From: a virus
Reading direction: 5' to 3' (one strand)
Length of the DNA: 58,386 nt
IMG/VR virus record: IMGVR_UViG_3300035698_022255
Coordinates: 1-58,386 of that record
The position numbers and the translations under genes were made by a program. The notes beneath the pieces were generated by a model. The model was not told where the DNA came from, ran no database searches, and saw only the letters and a program-made list of their open reading frames with translations. This document shows positions 16,564 through 23,878 of this stretch, one piece after another. Each line of letters opens with the position of its first letter. The first letter of the stretch is position 1.

Positions 16564-16965
16564 TCAACCGCTCGACGCGGTAAACTCAGGCACCCCACTC
16601 AGCTTCAGCGAGGCGGACGAGAGGATCTTATCATCCATCGGGATCTCGGCCCCCAACCCTTTCAGGAAGCCATCAACGACGAAGGTTGAACTGTCCGGCA
16701 GCGTGATCGTCCACGCCTCGACGGTCCCGCCCAGAATTCCCAGCATGGTGCTGAATTGGGACTTCTCGTAGAGCAGGTCGAGCGTGAGCGCGCCCGCATC
16801 TTTCAGGCCCGCGATGAACTCACGCCAGCCACTCGTGCTCGCCATGGTGGTGACATCGAGTTCAGGCACGTCCATGCCGTCGATCCCGATACGGGTAATC
16901 TCGACAATGACGCCGCTCACCGCTCCACTCAACGTAGTGCCAAACCCACTGATTCCATTACTCAT
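16564..16965 (-). CDS. Major tail tube protein
   Basis: 133 aa. The pattern (IVEITRIGIDGMDVPELDVTTMAS..WREFIAGLKDAGALTLDLLY...LPDSSTFVVDGFLKGLGAEIPMDDKILSSASLKLSGVPEF) is that of lambda-V/HK97-type tail tube subunits: a beta-sandwich with a conserved D-x-G-x-x-x-L-x-x-x-Y strand. It sits directly before the tail chaperones. No sheath gene accompanies it, supporting a siphovirus. Confidence 0.8.
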   Translation of the reverse strand: MSNGISGFGTTLSGAVSGVIVEITRIGIDGMDVPELDVTTMASTSGWREFIAGLKDAGALTLDLLYEKSQFSTMLGILGGTVEAWTITLPDSSTFVVDGFLKGLGAEIPMDDKILSSASLKLSGVPEFTASSG

Positions 16966-16966
16966 C

Positions 16967-17404
16967 TTACTCTCCTTCCAGTCTTATCAAACCGTTTAGG
17001 GTGACCAGACTCCGTCGCTTTGTTCCAGGCTCCAGCCCTAAGGCAATCGGAGGCGCGTCTTGTGAGATGGACTCGATTTTGTAAGAGTCATCTCCAATGG
17101 TGACCACCGCATTATGTGCGGTCTCGAAAAGGTCCGCAACAGCAGTAATTTTGACCCAGCCCGCGTTGTAACTCAGCGCCCGCACCTTCACCTGATATCC
17201 ATAGCGCTGTGTGTTTTCTCCGCTTAGAAGCCGTTCCTCCTGGACGCCCGCGGTGTCGTAGACGGCACCACAATCATGCTCAACGCCGCCTCCATCAGGC
17301 ATAGAGCTCACAAAAACAGGCCACGAGGCTCCAGCATCGTAGGCGGTAAAGAGACCCTCGTCCTTCAGCAGTGCCGCGAGGATTTCAGCAGGGCTATGAT
17401 CCAT
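16967..17404 (-). CDS. Tail terminator-like protein
   Basis: 145 aa. Its ATG overlaps the preceding stop (TAATG). Position between the neck protein and the tail tube, size, and the pattern SPAEILAALLKDEGLF...WPVFVSSMPD...DNAV (short helix then beta strands) fit the tail-terminator/minor capsid protein family that caps the tail tube and joins it to the connector. No direct motif proof. Confidence 0.55.
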   Translation of the reverse strand: MDHSPAEILAALLKDEGLFTAYDAGASWPVFVSSMPDGGGVEHDCGAVYDTAGVQEERLLSGENTQRYGYQVKVRALSYNAGWVKITAVADLFETAHNAVVTIGDDSYKIESISQDAPPIALGLEPGTKRRSLVTLNGLIRLEGE

Positions 17405-17775
17405 TAGACCCCTGCCTCCTTCCGCACAATCTCAACCATCTGCTTTCCGTAAAGGCGGGCCGGCTTTTCGAGGAACTTTGCTACCCTGCCCGGAGCGTGG
17501 GTGGCATCAAGATTCTCATGGACGAACACGGCATAGTTAGCGCTATATCCCACCGCCACTACGGTATTCTCGTTCTCCCCCGTCGCCCCCACAAACCAGG
17601 ATGCTCTGAGGTTCCCTGTGTCCACTGGGACGACCTTCATGGATTCCCGAATCAGGAACAGCCCGGCCTTCTTCAGCCCATCCCCTATCCCCTTGCGGAC
17701 CTTTGCACGCTGCTTCCGCAAGTTCGCCAAGACCCTTGGGATTCCCAAGACTCGCATGGTAATACCGTCCGCCAT
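17404..17775 (-). CDS. HK97 gp10-like neck/tail-completion protein
   Basis: 123 aa. It shows the recognisable gp10 pattern: long basic helix (LANLRKQRAKVRKGIGDGLKKAG), VVPVDTGNLRASW, then VGYSANYAVFVHE, with RVAKFLEKPAR at the C-terminus. In HK97-type phages this protein is part of the head-tail joining region. Overlaps the tail-terminator gene. Confidence 0.75.
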   Translation of the reverse strand: MADGITMRVLGIPRVLANLRKQRAKVRKGIGDGLKKAGLFLIRESMKVVPVDTGNLRASWFVGATGENENTVVAVGYSANYAVFVHENLDATHAPGRVAKFLEKPARLYGKQMVEIVRKEAGV

Positions 17776-17784
17776 TGCTGCACC

Positions 17785-18147
17785 TCACAAGAAAGCGATC
17801 CGCAGAAACTCGGTAGCCTTGAGATTCCCAATCTTCCTGAACGCTCGAATCTCCCACGCGCCGTCCTCTTCCTTGGGATCATCCGCGAATCCACTGGCCT
17901 CGGCCTCCGTCAATGTTCCAAGCATCAGCACCCCACCCAGCTCCACGTCGGACTCGATAAAAACCTTGGCCCTGCTCACCTGCCGTGTGCCATCCGGCGC
18001 TACAAACTCCTCGTTTACCTCGTCCCACCGACACTTCAGTTGCACCGGATCTATCACCACCGGCTTACCGAAGGCGTCAAACTCAGTCACGGAACTTGGC
18101 GCCCAGTAGACAGCCGTCTGCTTTTGGATCTTGGTAATGATGCTCAC
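17785..18147 (-). CDS. Head-closure-like connector protein
   Basis: 120 aa from a GTG that overlaps the upstream stop (GTGA); a TTG seven codons earlier is an alternative. Beta-rich, with the segment AVYWAPSSVTEFDAFGKPVV...QLKCRWDEVNEEFVAPDGTRQVSRAKVFI, which matches the stopper/head-closure family in pattern. It lies between the adaptor and the neck protein, where such proteins are encoded. Confidence 0.6.
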   Translation of the reverse strand: MSIITKIQKQTAVYWAPSSVTEFDAFGKPVVIDPVQLKCRWDEVNEEFVAPDGTRQVSRAKVFIESDVELGGVLMLGTLTEAEASGFADDPKEEDGAWEIRAFRKIGNLKATEFLRIAFL

Positions 18148-18530
18148 GACAAGTCGCTCCCAAGCCAAGTCATGGACCCTTCTACAATCCTGATACCCTT
18201 GTCGGCTTTGCGCAGATTGCCCGCCGTATCTATCCGCATAGCCATCTGTCCGTAATGCGTAACATTGAGCCCAAGATCCACCTTGCTCTGATACTTGACC
18301 GAGGGCCCTCCACTAATGCCTTCGCTTGCCGGCCTCGTGTCCCGGATGGCGACGAAATGGGCAGCCAGCCACAGCTCAATCCTTTTTAGCTTTGCTGCAA
18401 CATAGCTGCTGCTACTACACAGGTCCGTTACCAGATTGGAGGCAGCGTCGATGAATGGATTGAGGTTGGTGATGGAAACATCCACCTCAATGATTTCCTT
18501 CACCTCATCCGCTGTTACACGTGCCGCCAT
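18144..18530 (-). CDS. Head-tail adaptor-like protein
   Basis: 128 aa, mostly helical (VTADEVKEIIEVDVSITNLNPFIDAASNLVTD...LKRIELWLAAHFVAIRD). This size and helix pattern suit gp6-type adaptors that bind the portal. Overlap with the head-closure gene by 4 bp supports one connector operon. Assignment rests on position and pattern. Confidence 0.6.
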   Translation of the reverse strand: MAARVTADEVKEIIEVDVSITNLNPFIDAASNLVTDLCSSSSYVAAKLKRIELWLAAHFVAIRDTRPASEGISGGPSVKYQSKVDLGLNVTHYGQMAMRIDTAGNLRKADKGIRIVEGSMTWLGSDLS

Positions 18531-18545
18531 TGCCTACCTCCAGTC

Positions 18546-18779
18546 TCAGTTGAGAAGCTGAAGAAGCTTTGCGAACCCCACCGACAATCCGCTACCCACT
18601 ATTGCCGCACCCAAAACCAGACCGATGAGCACCCCCTTGCCTTGCATCATGTTCGGGCAGTTCTCCGCATGATGCTCAACCACCTTCCGCATCCCCTCCT
18701 GCGTCTGCTCTGCCATCTCCGCAATTGCAGCCGTGACAATTGCCCGCACCCATTCACGATCCTGTTCCGAAAGGGCCAT
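18546..18779 (-). CDS. Small membrane protein, holin-like candidate
   Basis: 77 aa from the ATG at 18779 (tgaggattggaaa upstream; the frame is open further upstream but the better start is internal). An amphipathic helix (LSEQDREWVRAIVTAAIAEM) is followed by a His/Cys segment and one hydrophobic helix (GVLIGLVLGAAIVGSGLSVG) near the C-terminus. The layout resembles small phage membrane proteins with an XhlA-like design. It lies inside the virion block, not near a lysin, so a lysis role is only a possibility. Confidence 0.45.
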   Translation of the reverse strand: MALSEQDREWVRAIVTAAIAEMAEQTQEGMRKVVEHHAENCPNMMQGKGVLIGLVLGAAIVGSGLSVGFAKLLQLLN

Positions 18780-18792
18780 TTTCCAATCCTCA

Positions 18793-19437
18793 TTATCTTG
18801 GGATGCCAGCCGCTGAGGCGAAGTGCTCACACAAGGCCTCCTTGGAGAAGTGGTGGAGGTCGCTATCATCCGTCACGTTGACCACCCGTCGTCCTGGGAA
18901 GATTTTGGGCAGGGCTTCCGCCAAGTAATCAAACCCCCTAAGGAAGCGTTGGAAGACATCCTCCTTCGGCTTGAAACAGGATTTATCATGCCAATTGTTC
19001 TCCCCATCCTGGAGCCTCATATCAAAGCCCAATAGGTAGACACATTGGGCCCCGAACAGAAGGGCAAGATTGATTGCTGCCGCGCCTGTGTTCCCGTTCC
19101 AGGCCAGCGTGTTCTTCACGCCCAGGCCCCTGGGTTGACGACACATCTTTCCCAACCAAGGACGGGAGCCATCATCACGAGCAACGAGGCTTGGAAGGCA
19201 TGTAACTACCAGGCCGTCGAATGCTTCCAATTCCTTCTCGTATGTGTCCAAGAACACCCGGTCGCCGAAGAGCAGAACATCGACGATTCCAGGGGGAAGC
19301 AGAAAGACGGCGTTGCATCCAATCACATGCTCATGCTCAAGCAGTGACCAATCGAAGGAGCGTAAGGAAGGCCCGCCCCCAATAATGTAGCAGGCCTTCC
19401 CGTTCCACATAGGACTGGGCGTCCATGGGGTTTCCAC
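18793..19437 (-). CDS. DUF115-like / glycosyltransferase-related protein
   Basis: 214 aa, GTG start with GGAG upstream. The N-terminus has CYIIGGGPSLRSFDWSLLEHEHVIGCNAVFLLP, a nucleotide-sugar-binding-like GGGPSL turn, followed by ADVLLFGDRVF and VYLLGFDMRLQDG. This pattern is that of DUF115-type proteins associated with protein or flagellin glycosylation and with phage structural modules. It is separated from the main modification cassette (26070-30457) but belongs to the same transcription block, so it may act on the same virion target. Confidence 0.6.
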   Translation of the reverse strand: METPWTPSPMWNGKACYIIGGGPSLRSFDWSLLEHEHVIGCNAVFLLPPGIVDVLLFGDRVFLDTYEKELEAFDGLVVTCLPSLVARDDGSRPWLGKMCRQPRGLGVKNTLAWNGNTGAAAINLALLFGAQCVYLLGFDMRLQDGENNWHDKSCFKPKEDVFQRFLRGFDYLAEALPKIFPGRRVVNVTDDSDLHHFSKEALCEHFASAAGIPR

Positions 19438-19440
19438 ACG

Positions 19441-19968
19441 CTACTCCAGATCGAGGATGAAACCGTCCACCTCGGACCGTTTCATCCCCGTCTTGTTCAG
19501 GGGCTTCGCCGAAGCGTCCTTACCAAGATCGTAGACGTAATAATACTTCCCACGCCTGAAGACCCCAAGATCGGCGTCCATTGCGAGCGGGAAGCTCGCT
19601 GTGCGCCTGAGACCGCGTTTGTCGCGCCTTTTCCCCGCCTTCGCTGGCCTCTGGGCCGCTTGCCCGTGGTCTTGCCCATCGGCAGGCGTCGGCTCAGCGT
19701 GGGGCGGTATAGGGACGCTAACGGGAATGACCGGCTCTGGACGGGAGGAGGGCGAAACGGGGGGCTCGCCCTCCTCCTTTTGCGCGCCGGCTTGGGCAAC
19801 CTTCGGCACGGCCTTCGGGACAACCTTCGGCACGGCCTTCGGGACAACCTCGAAACGCTCCGGGAAGGCTCGCATGAGGTCACCGTCGGATTCGACGATA
19901 TCGCCTCGCACGTAGTTCTTCCCGGCCCTGTCCTGATGCCTGCTACCGAGTAGTCTGAATCGCCCCAT
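19441..19968 (-). CDS. Virion-block protein with VPK repeats
   Basis: 175 aa. N-terminal residues 1-40 (FRLLGSRHQDRAGKNYVRGDIVESDGDLMRAFPERFE) match a common short phage protein found next to capsid genes. It is followed by a low-complexity linker with repeated AVPKVVPK units (a 24-bp DNA repeat at about 19797-19850) and Pro-rich sequence. A C-terminal domain (ADLGVFRRGKYYYVYDLGKDASAKPLNK) closes it. Linker length may vary. Function unknown; possibly head-associated. Confidence 0.5.
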   Translation of the reverse strand: MGRFRLLGSRHQDRAGKNYVRGDIVESDGDLMRAFPERFEVVPKAVPKVVPKAVPKVAQAGAQKEEGEPPVSPSSRPEPVIPVSVPIPPHAEPTPADGQDHGQAAQRPAKAGKRRDKRGLRRTASFPLAMDADLGVFRRGKYYYVYDLGKDASAKPLNKTGMKRSEVDGFILDLE

Positions 19969-20038
19969 TGTCTCATCCCTCCTTGTGTAGCATTGAGTAG
20001 ACTACGCTCAACCGTCCACGTCAGCCGTTGACACCGTC

Positions 20039-21097
20039 TTACTCGTCAACGCTACCGTAAACGATGCCAGTGTTGCTGTTCTGGTCCGTGCGCAGTTGCG
20101 GGACCAAAATGGCCATGACCTTGAAGTTCTGCTGCAGGCCACCTCGGGATTCCCACTGCACCGTGGTGATCTCCATGCCGACCACGATCCGGACCACGTC
20201 AGCTGTCATCTGGACCAGCACCAACGAGTAGTCCGTCAGGTAGTCAAGCGTTGAGACACCCTCGATGCCCTGAACCTTCGCGAGCCGTTCGCGAAGCGTA
20301 TTGTCGCCCTTGGACGCGGAGTAATCATCGTCCATGTAGACGTCCCAGTTGGGCGAGCAGTAGAGCATCCACGGCCCGTAGTGGAAAGCGTCCTGAGACT
20401 GGAGCCGCATCTGCAGCACTTCCTGAACGGTCGTTGCCGGCGTCCAGGCTACAGCAGTGGGACTCGTGAGGGACCTCGAGAGGGCGTTCGGATAATTGAC
20501 GTATCCGTAAATGGTCCCGCCGCCGAAGGCGTAGGAACTCGCGACGCCCAAAAGCAGTTGCTCCGCCATCTCTGCAACCCTGCGAGCAGCCAGTTCGGCC
20601 GTCGTGGTGTCGAGGGGGCTGCCCCCATTCCGACTGGCTGCAATCTGCCTTGCCGAATACTGGAAATCCTTGTGGATGATCGGCAGGGGCAGGTTGACCA
20701 GATCGAACTGCGGACGGTCACCTTCGGATTCCCGCAAGCCATCCATGCTAATGATGGCAGCGGAGATATCCGACTGGTTCTCCGTCTCGAGGACCGTCTT
20801 GCCCATCCCGTTGGGAATTGCGAAGCTCAGCCCACGGCTGCGCAGATCGGCAACGGCACGCAGACGGGGCTTCGCTGCCTTCACGATGGCATCGTCCAGG
20901 ATCTTCCAGTCATCCTTCCGCAGCGTCGCTGTTGCATTGGCGATAGGAATGGCGCTGGGGATGCCGTTCTGGGTGAGCGTAACATACGTCCGCCCATCCA
21001 GTCCCGTGTAGGGACGAAGGGCACCCACGTCGAAGTTGTGGGCCAGCAGGGTCTCCGCAACATTCCCGCTCGGCCGTCCGTTGAGGATGAAATCCAT
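20039..21097 (-). CDS. Major capsid protein
   Basis: 352 aa from the ATG at 21097, which has a strong GTAAGGAGAAC ribosome binding site; an upstream in-frame start would add 15 residues without one. The pattern (RPYTGLDGRTYVTL...SAAIISMDGLRESEGDRPQFDLVNLPLPIIHKDFQYSARQIAASRNGGSPLDTT) is that of HK97-fold capsid proteins close to the encapsulin-like group. The P-domain segment with RQIAASRNGG is characteristic. Gene order protease-decoration-capsid supports this. Confidence 0.85.
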   Translation of the reverse strand: MDFILNGRPSGNVAETLLAHNFDVGALRPYTGLDGRTYVTLTQNGIPSAIPIANATATLRKDDWKILDDAIVKAAKPRLRAVADLRSRGLSFAIPNGMGKTVLETENQSDISAAIISMDGLRESEGDRPQFDLVNLPLPIIHKDFQYSARQIAASRNGGSPLDTTTAELAARRVAEMAEQLLLGVASSYAFGGGTIYGYVNYPNALSRSLTSPTAVAWTPATTVQEVLQMRLQSQDAFHYGPWMLYCSPNWDVYMDDDYSASKGDNTLRERLAKVQGIEGVSTLDYLTDYSLVLVQMTADVVRIVVGMEITTVQWESRGGLQQNFKVMAILVPQLRTDQNSNTGIVYGSVDE

Positions 21098-21168
21098 CTT
21101 TGTTCTCCTTACGTTTGAGTCCATGCGAAAGTCTCGCCTCATGCTCGATCACACAACCTGGTGACCGC

Positions 21169-21612
21169 TTACACGACACGGACCTTGGCACAGGTATCGC
21201 TTGTCCCACTTGCGCTCAGGTCGATGGCCTCCCTGGCGTTCGCGATGATCTGCTGAATGGTGGTGCCGGACGAAACGCTACCCTCAGCAATCAGGGTGCC
21301 GTCGCCCGCACTGATGAGTCTCTCGCCCACGACGATGCTTTCACCGGCTTTGATGAGCGCGTCCACCTCGGCCCCGGGGTCCACAACATGGAACTGGACG
21401 AGGGCGTCGTCCGCGTAAACGTCATCCACCGTGTTGCCCTGCAGCGCATCTTCGATAGCAAAGAGTCGCTCACAGTAGCCGCCCTCAGTGGCATGGGCTT
21501 TGACCTCGGCGCTGGAATCCTCTTCCAGCAGCATGCCGGGCGTCACCGCCCCGCTTGCCGTTGCCTCCTCGGTCCGGAAACCTCCGCTCAACTGGATGCG
21601 ATTGGCAGACAT
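21169..21612 (-). CDS. Capsid decoration (cement) protein
   Basis: 147 aa, CTTATCTCG-side ribosome binding site ATAAGGAGAC. Residues 10-35 (GGFRTEEATASGAVTPGMLLE) and the end (ANAREAIDLSASGTSDTCAKVRVV) match small beta-barrel decoration proteins encoded just before the capsid gene. It would stabilise the expanded head. Three 22-bp direct repeats lie immediately upstream. Confidence 0.7.
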   Translation of the reverse strand: MSANRIQLSGGFRTEEATASGAVTPGMLLEEDSSAEVKAHATEGGYCERLFAIEDALQGNTVDDVYADDALVQFHVVDPGAEVDALIKAGESIVVGERLISAGDGTLIAEGSVSSGTTIQQIIANAREAIDLSASGTSDTCAKVRVV

Positions 21613-21630
21613 TCTAATGTCTCCTTATCT

Positions 21631-21694
21631 CGACCTTGTGATCCACATCTTTCGACCATGTGGTCCACGTCTTTCGACCATGTGGTCCACATTC
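21631..21694 (-). repeat. Three tandem 22-bp repeats with dyads upstream of the decoration/capsid genes
   Basis: Units at 21631-21652, 21653-21674 and 21675-21694 share CGACCATGTGGTCCAC (first copy diverged). Each contains the imperfect dyad GACCA-TG-TGGTC. The exact 22-bp period is two helical turns, so proteins bound to each unit would lie on one face of DNA. They fill the 127-bp gap between the protease and decoration genes. An operator, an activator site or an RNA-processing element are all possible. Confidence 0.7.
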
Positions 21695-21739
21695 AAGAAC
21701 CCGAAAGAGAGAAAACTGACCCGGCAACAGCGGGGGCGC

Positions 21740-23491
21740 TTAGTCCCCGTCCGTGCCCTCGAAGTTCATCACGGGCACCACAAGCGGCGTTTCCTTGGTC
21801 GTGGACGCGACTTCGCCCAGACCCTCGTATGTCGGCGCCGCTTCGCCCGGGGTTGCCGTTTTGGGTGCCGTCATCTGTGCCATGTTGTGCAGCACGTCGA
21901 GCGGCTGGGCGTTCAGGAAGTCCGGCGTGAGTTTGCACGCCTCGTTCGCTGCGATGGCAGCGACCAGATGAGCGCGCTGGGCCTTATGCGTCTGGAGGCC
22001 GGCGGCGAGCATGTCGCGGATCTCGGGCGGCGCGTTCTGGACGTACTCCTCCGCCGTCACAGGCTTCTTGGCCTCAACCTCGGTATTGGCAGCCAGGGCC
22101 TCGACTTCCGGGACATCCTTCGTAACGGGCTCCTCGACCTCCGCCTCCTGCTCATTGACAACCGGGATCATCTTTGCGAGCATGTCATCCTCCAGCTGCA
22201 TGAGCGCTTCGCGGTCGTCCTCGTCCCACTCTGTGCCCGCGTTCGCGACGAGCGCGTCCACGAGTTCCTTCTTCTCCTTGCCCATCTTCACGTCCTCCGT
22301 TATGGAAGCATTGGTAATCGGCTCGTATTGAGTTACCCGCACAACCTCGATGGGGAGCCCTTTGAGCGTGATCTTGCCATCCACTTTCAGAAAATCCTGG
22401 CGGAACAAACGGCCCCCTCGATCATAGATAACGTGATCGGGGAACAGGTCCTCAACGTAAGGATATGGAACCGCCCCGTCCTCCCCGTCCGTTGGAAGGA
22501 GCGCTTCCACCTCCTTTTGCAGCTCCCTATACGATTGCTCATTCCAAACCACCGCAACCAATGTGCCGCCGCAGTTCGCACAGACCCGGCTCTCCTGTTC
22601 ATCATCCGGGAGCCCCTGGTAGACAGTAGCGCAGTTCACACACACACGAGACCGATTGGTCGCAGGGGCCACGCCAGTCATCGCTGTCCCGCACTTCGGA
22701 CAGCTCGTCTCATTGCAAGGCGTGCCTCGCTCATGGTTCGCCGTTGCCCCGCACTCAGGACAGTGGCACAGATCGGTTCCACCCGTGCCCTGCTTCTCCG
22801 CCTCCTGCCCTTGCCCCTTGCCGGTAGCGGCCAATGTGTCCACCACAGCCCTGCCTATGCGCTCGAAGTCCATCTTTTCCATGCCCTCCCTGTTGACCAT
22901 AAGTCCCGCGCCGTCCGCCAACGAACAGGCGCCCACTTTGTCCGGCAGCAGCGCCAGGTGATCGGGGCCATATCCACGCGCGACTGCTTCGTAGGCTTCT
23001 CCCTCCCACTCGCCATCGGTGTAGGTATTCGCGGAGAAGAGCCCCGTAGAAAGTTCCATCGGCGTGCCCTGTTCCAGGGCCTCGAGCACGCGCACGTCCA
23101 CCGCCTTCAGCCTCTCCTCCTCCAGCCAAGCCTCAGCCTTTAGCTTGCCATCGGAGAATGACGTGTTCATTACCACGCCAACTTTACGGTTGGTCAAGAT
23201 GTCCGGATCGCACGCACTCACGGCCTTGCCCTGGAACTGCGGGTGGTAAACAACGATGGGCTTGTGATTCCAAACTTGCGAGGTCTTGGCAAGCTCTTCA
23301 GCCGGGTAGAAGATCGCGCCATTGCTGCCGGTGTGAACGCCCTCCGTAAGCATCACCATCGGCACGACCAGGTAGGGACGTCCCTCCATTGTGTCGTGTC
23401 GGACGGACGGGGTAAAGTTGACCGTGATCTGCTGGAAGGAATTTTTGTTCTTCGCCATGCGTCTGGGTGCCTCCACCTCATTCGTCGTCAT
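21740..23491 (-). CDS. DUF2213-like prohead protease/scaffold with zinc ribbons
   Basis: 583 aa (start 23491; the ATG at 23458 is an alternative). Residues about 15-190 match the DUF2213 pattern: YLVVPMVMLTEGVHTGSNG, WNHKPIVVYHPQ and MELSTGLFS, a family tied to capsid maturation. Residues about 240-320 hold three Cys-pair ribbons (CHCPECG, SCPKCG, VCVNC..VCANCG), which are unusual here. The C-terminal part is acidic and helical (EAEVEEPVTKDVPEVEALAANTEVE), typical of scaffold. Located upstream of the decoration and capsid genes. Confidence 0.7.
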   Translation of the reverse strand: MTTNEVEAPRRMAKNKNSFQQITVNFTPSVRHDTMEGRPYLVVPMVMLTEGVHTGSNGAIFYPAEELAKTSQVWNHKPIVVYHPQFQGKAVSACDPDILTNRKVGVVMNTSFSDGKLKAEAWLEEERLKAVDVRVLEALEQGTPMELSTGLFSANTYTDGEWEGEAYEAVARGYGPDHLALLPDKVGACSLADGAGLMVNREGMEKMDFERIGRAVVDTLAATGKGQGQEAEKQGTGGTDLCHCPECGATANHERGTPCNETSCPKCGTAMTGVAPATNRSRVCVNCATVYQGLPDDEQESRVCANCGGTLVAVVWNEQSYRELQKEVEALLPTDGEDGAVPYPYVEDLFPDHVIYDRGGRLFRQDFLKVDGKITLKGLPIEVVRVTQYEPITNASITEDVKMGKEKKELVDALVANAGTEWDEDDREALMQLEDDMLAKMIPVVNEQEAEVEEPVTKDVPEVEALAANTEVEAKKPVTAEEYVQNAPPEIRDMLAAGLQTHKAQRAHLVAAIAANEACKLTPDFLNAQPLDVLHNMAQMTAPKTATPGEAAPTYEGLGEVASTTKETPLVVPVMNFEGTDGD

Positions 23492-23617
23492 CTTCTTTTC
23501 CCTTCACAAAGGCATCATACAAGATCCGACATAGGCGGATCAACCTCCACGACAGAAAATCCGAAGAAATCCCAAAGCGTCTACTTCTATACCTCCTTAG
23601 ATTCCGATACGTAAATC

Positions 23618-23878
23618 TCAATACACCCTCCCCTTGACGAACTCGGGCGGAGGGCCCAAAACAATCTCCCCCTCGAATACTCCCATGGCGTATTGGACGC
23701 GGATGCTTGCAGCGCCAACATGGGTGCCTATGCCCATCTCTATTAGCTCGTCATCGTCCGGCTCGTGCAGGCCATTGAGGGCATTCTGCAGATCCGCATC
23801 TCCCTCCACCACCCATTCCTCTTTCATCGAAAAGTAGACGGCATCAGCATCCCCAACTTTGCATGCCCAGGTAGCCAT
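23618..23878 (-). CDS. Small hypothetical protein in the head block
   Basis: 86 aa from the ATG at 23878, which overlaps the MuF stop (TAATG). Sequence MATWACKVGDADAVYFSMKEEWVVEGDADLQNALNG...VQYAMGVFEGEIVLGPPPEFV. Small beta-rich protein, no family recognised. Upstream in-frame codons exist but the coupled start is preferred. 23492-23617 beyond it holds no gene that I can support. Confidence 0.55.
   Translation of the reverse strand: MATWACKVGDADAVYFSMKEEWVVEGDADLQNALNGLHEPDDDELIEMGIGTHVGAASIRVQYAMGVFEGEIVLGPPPEFVKGRVY

Noticed and set aside
21488-23143. Plus-strand ORF of 551 codons opposite the DUF2213-like gene
   Set aside because: High-GC antisense frame. The minus-strand gene has family motifs and a sensible position; the plus-strand translation does not.
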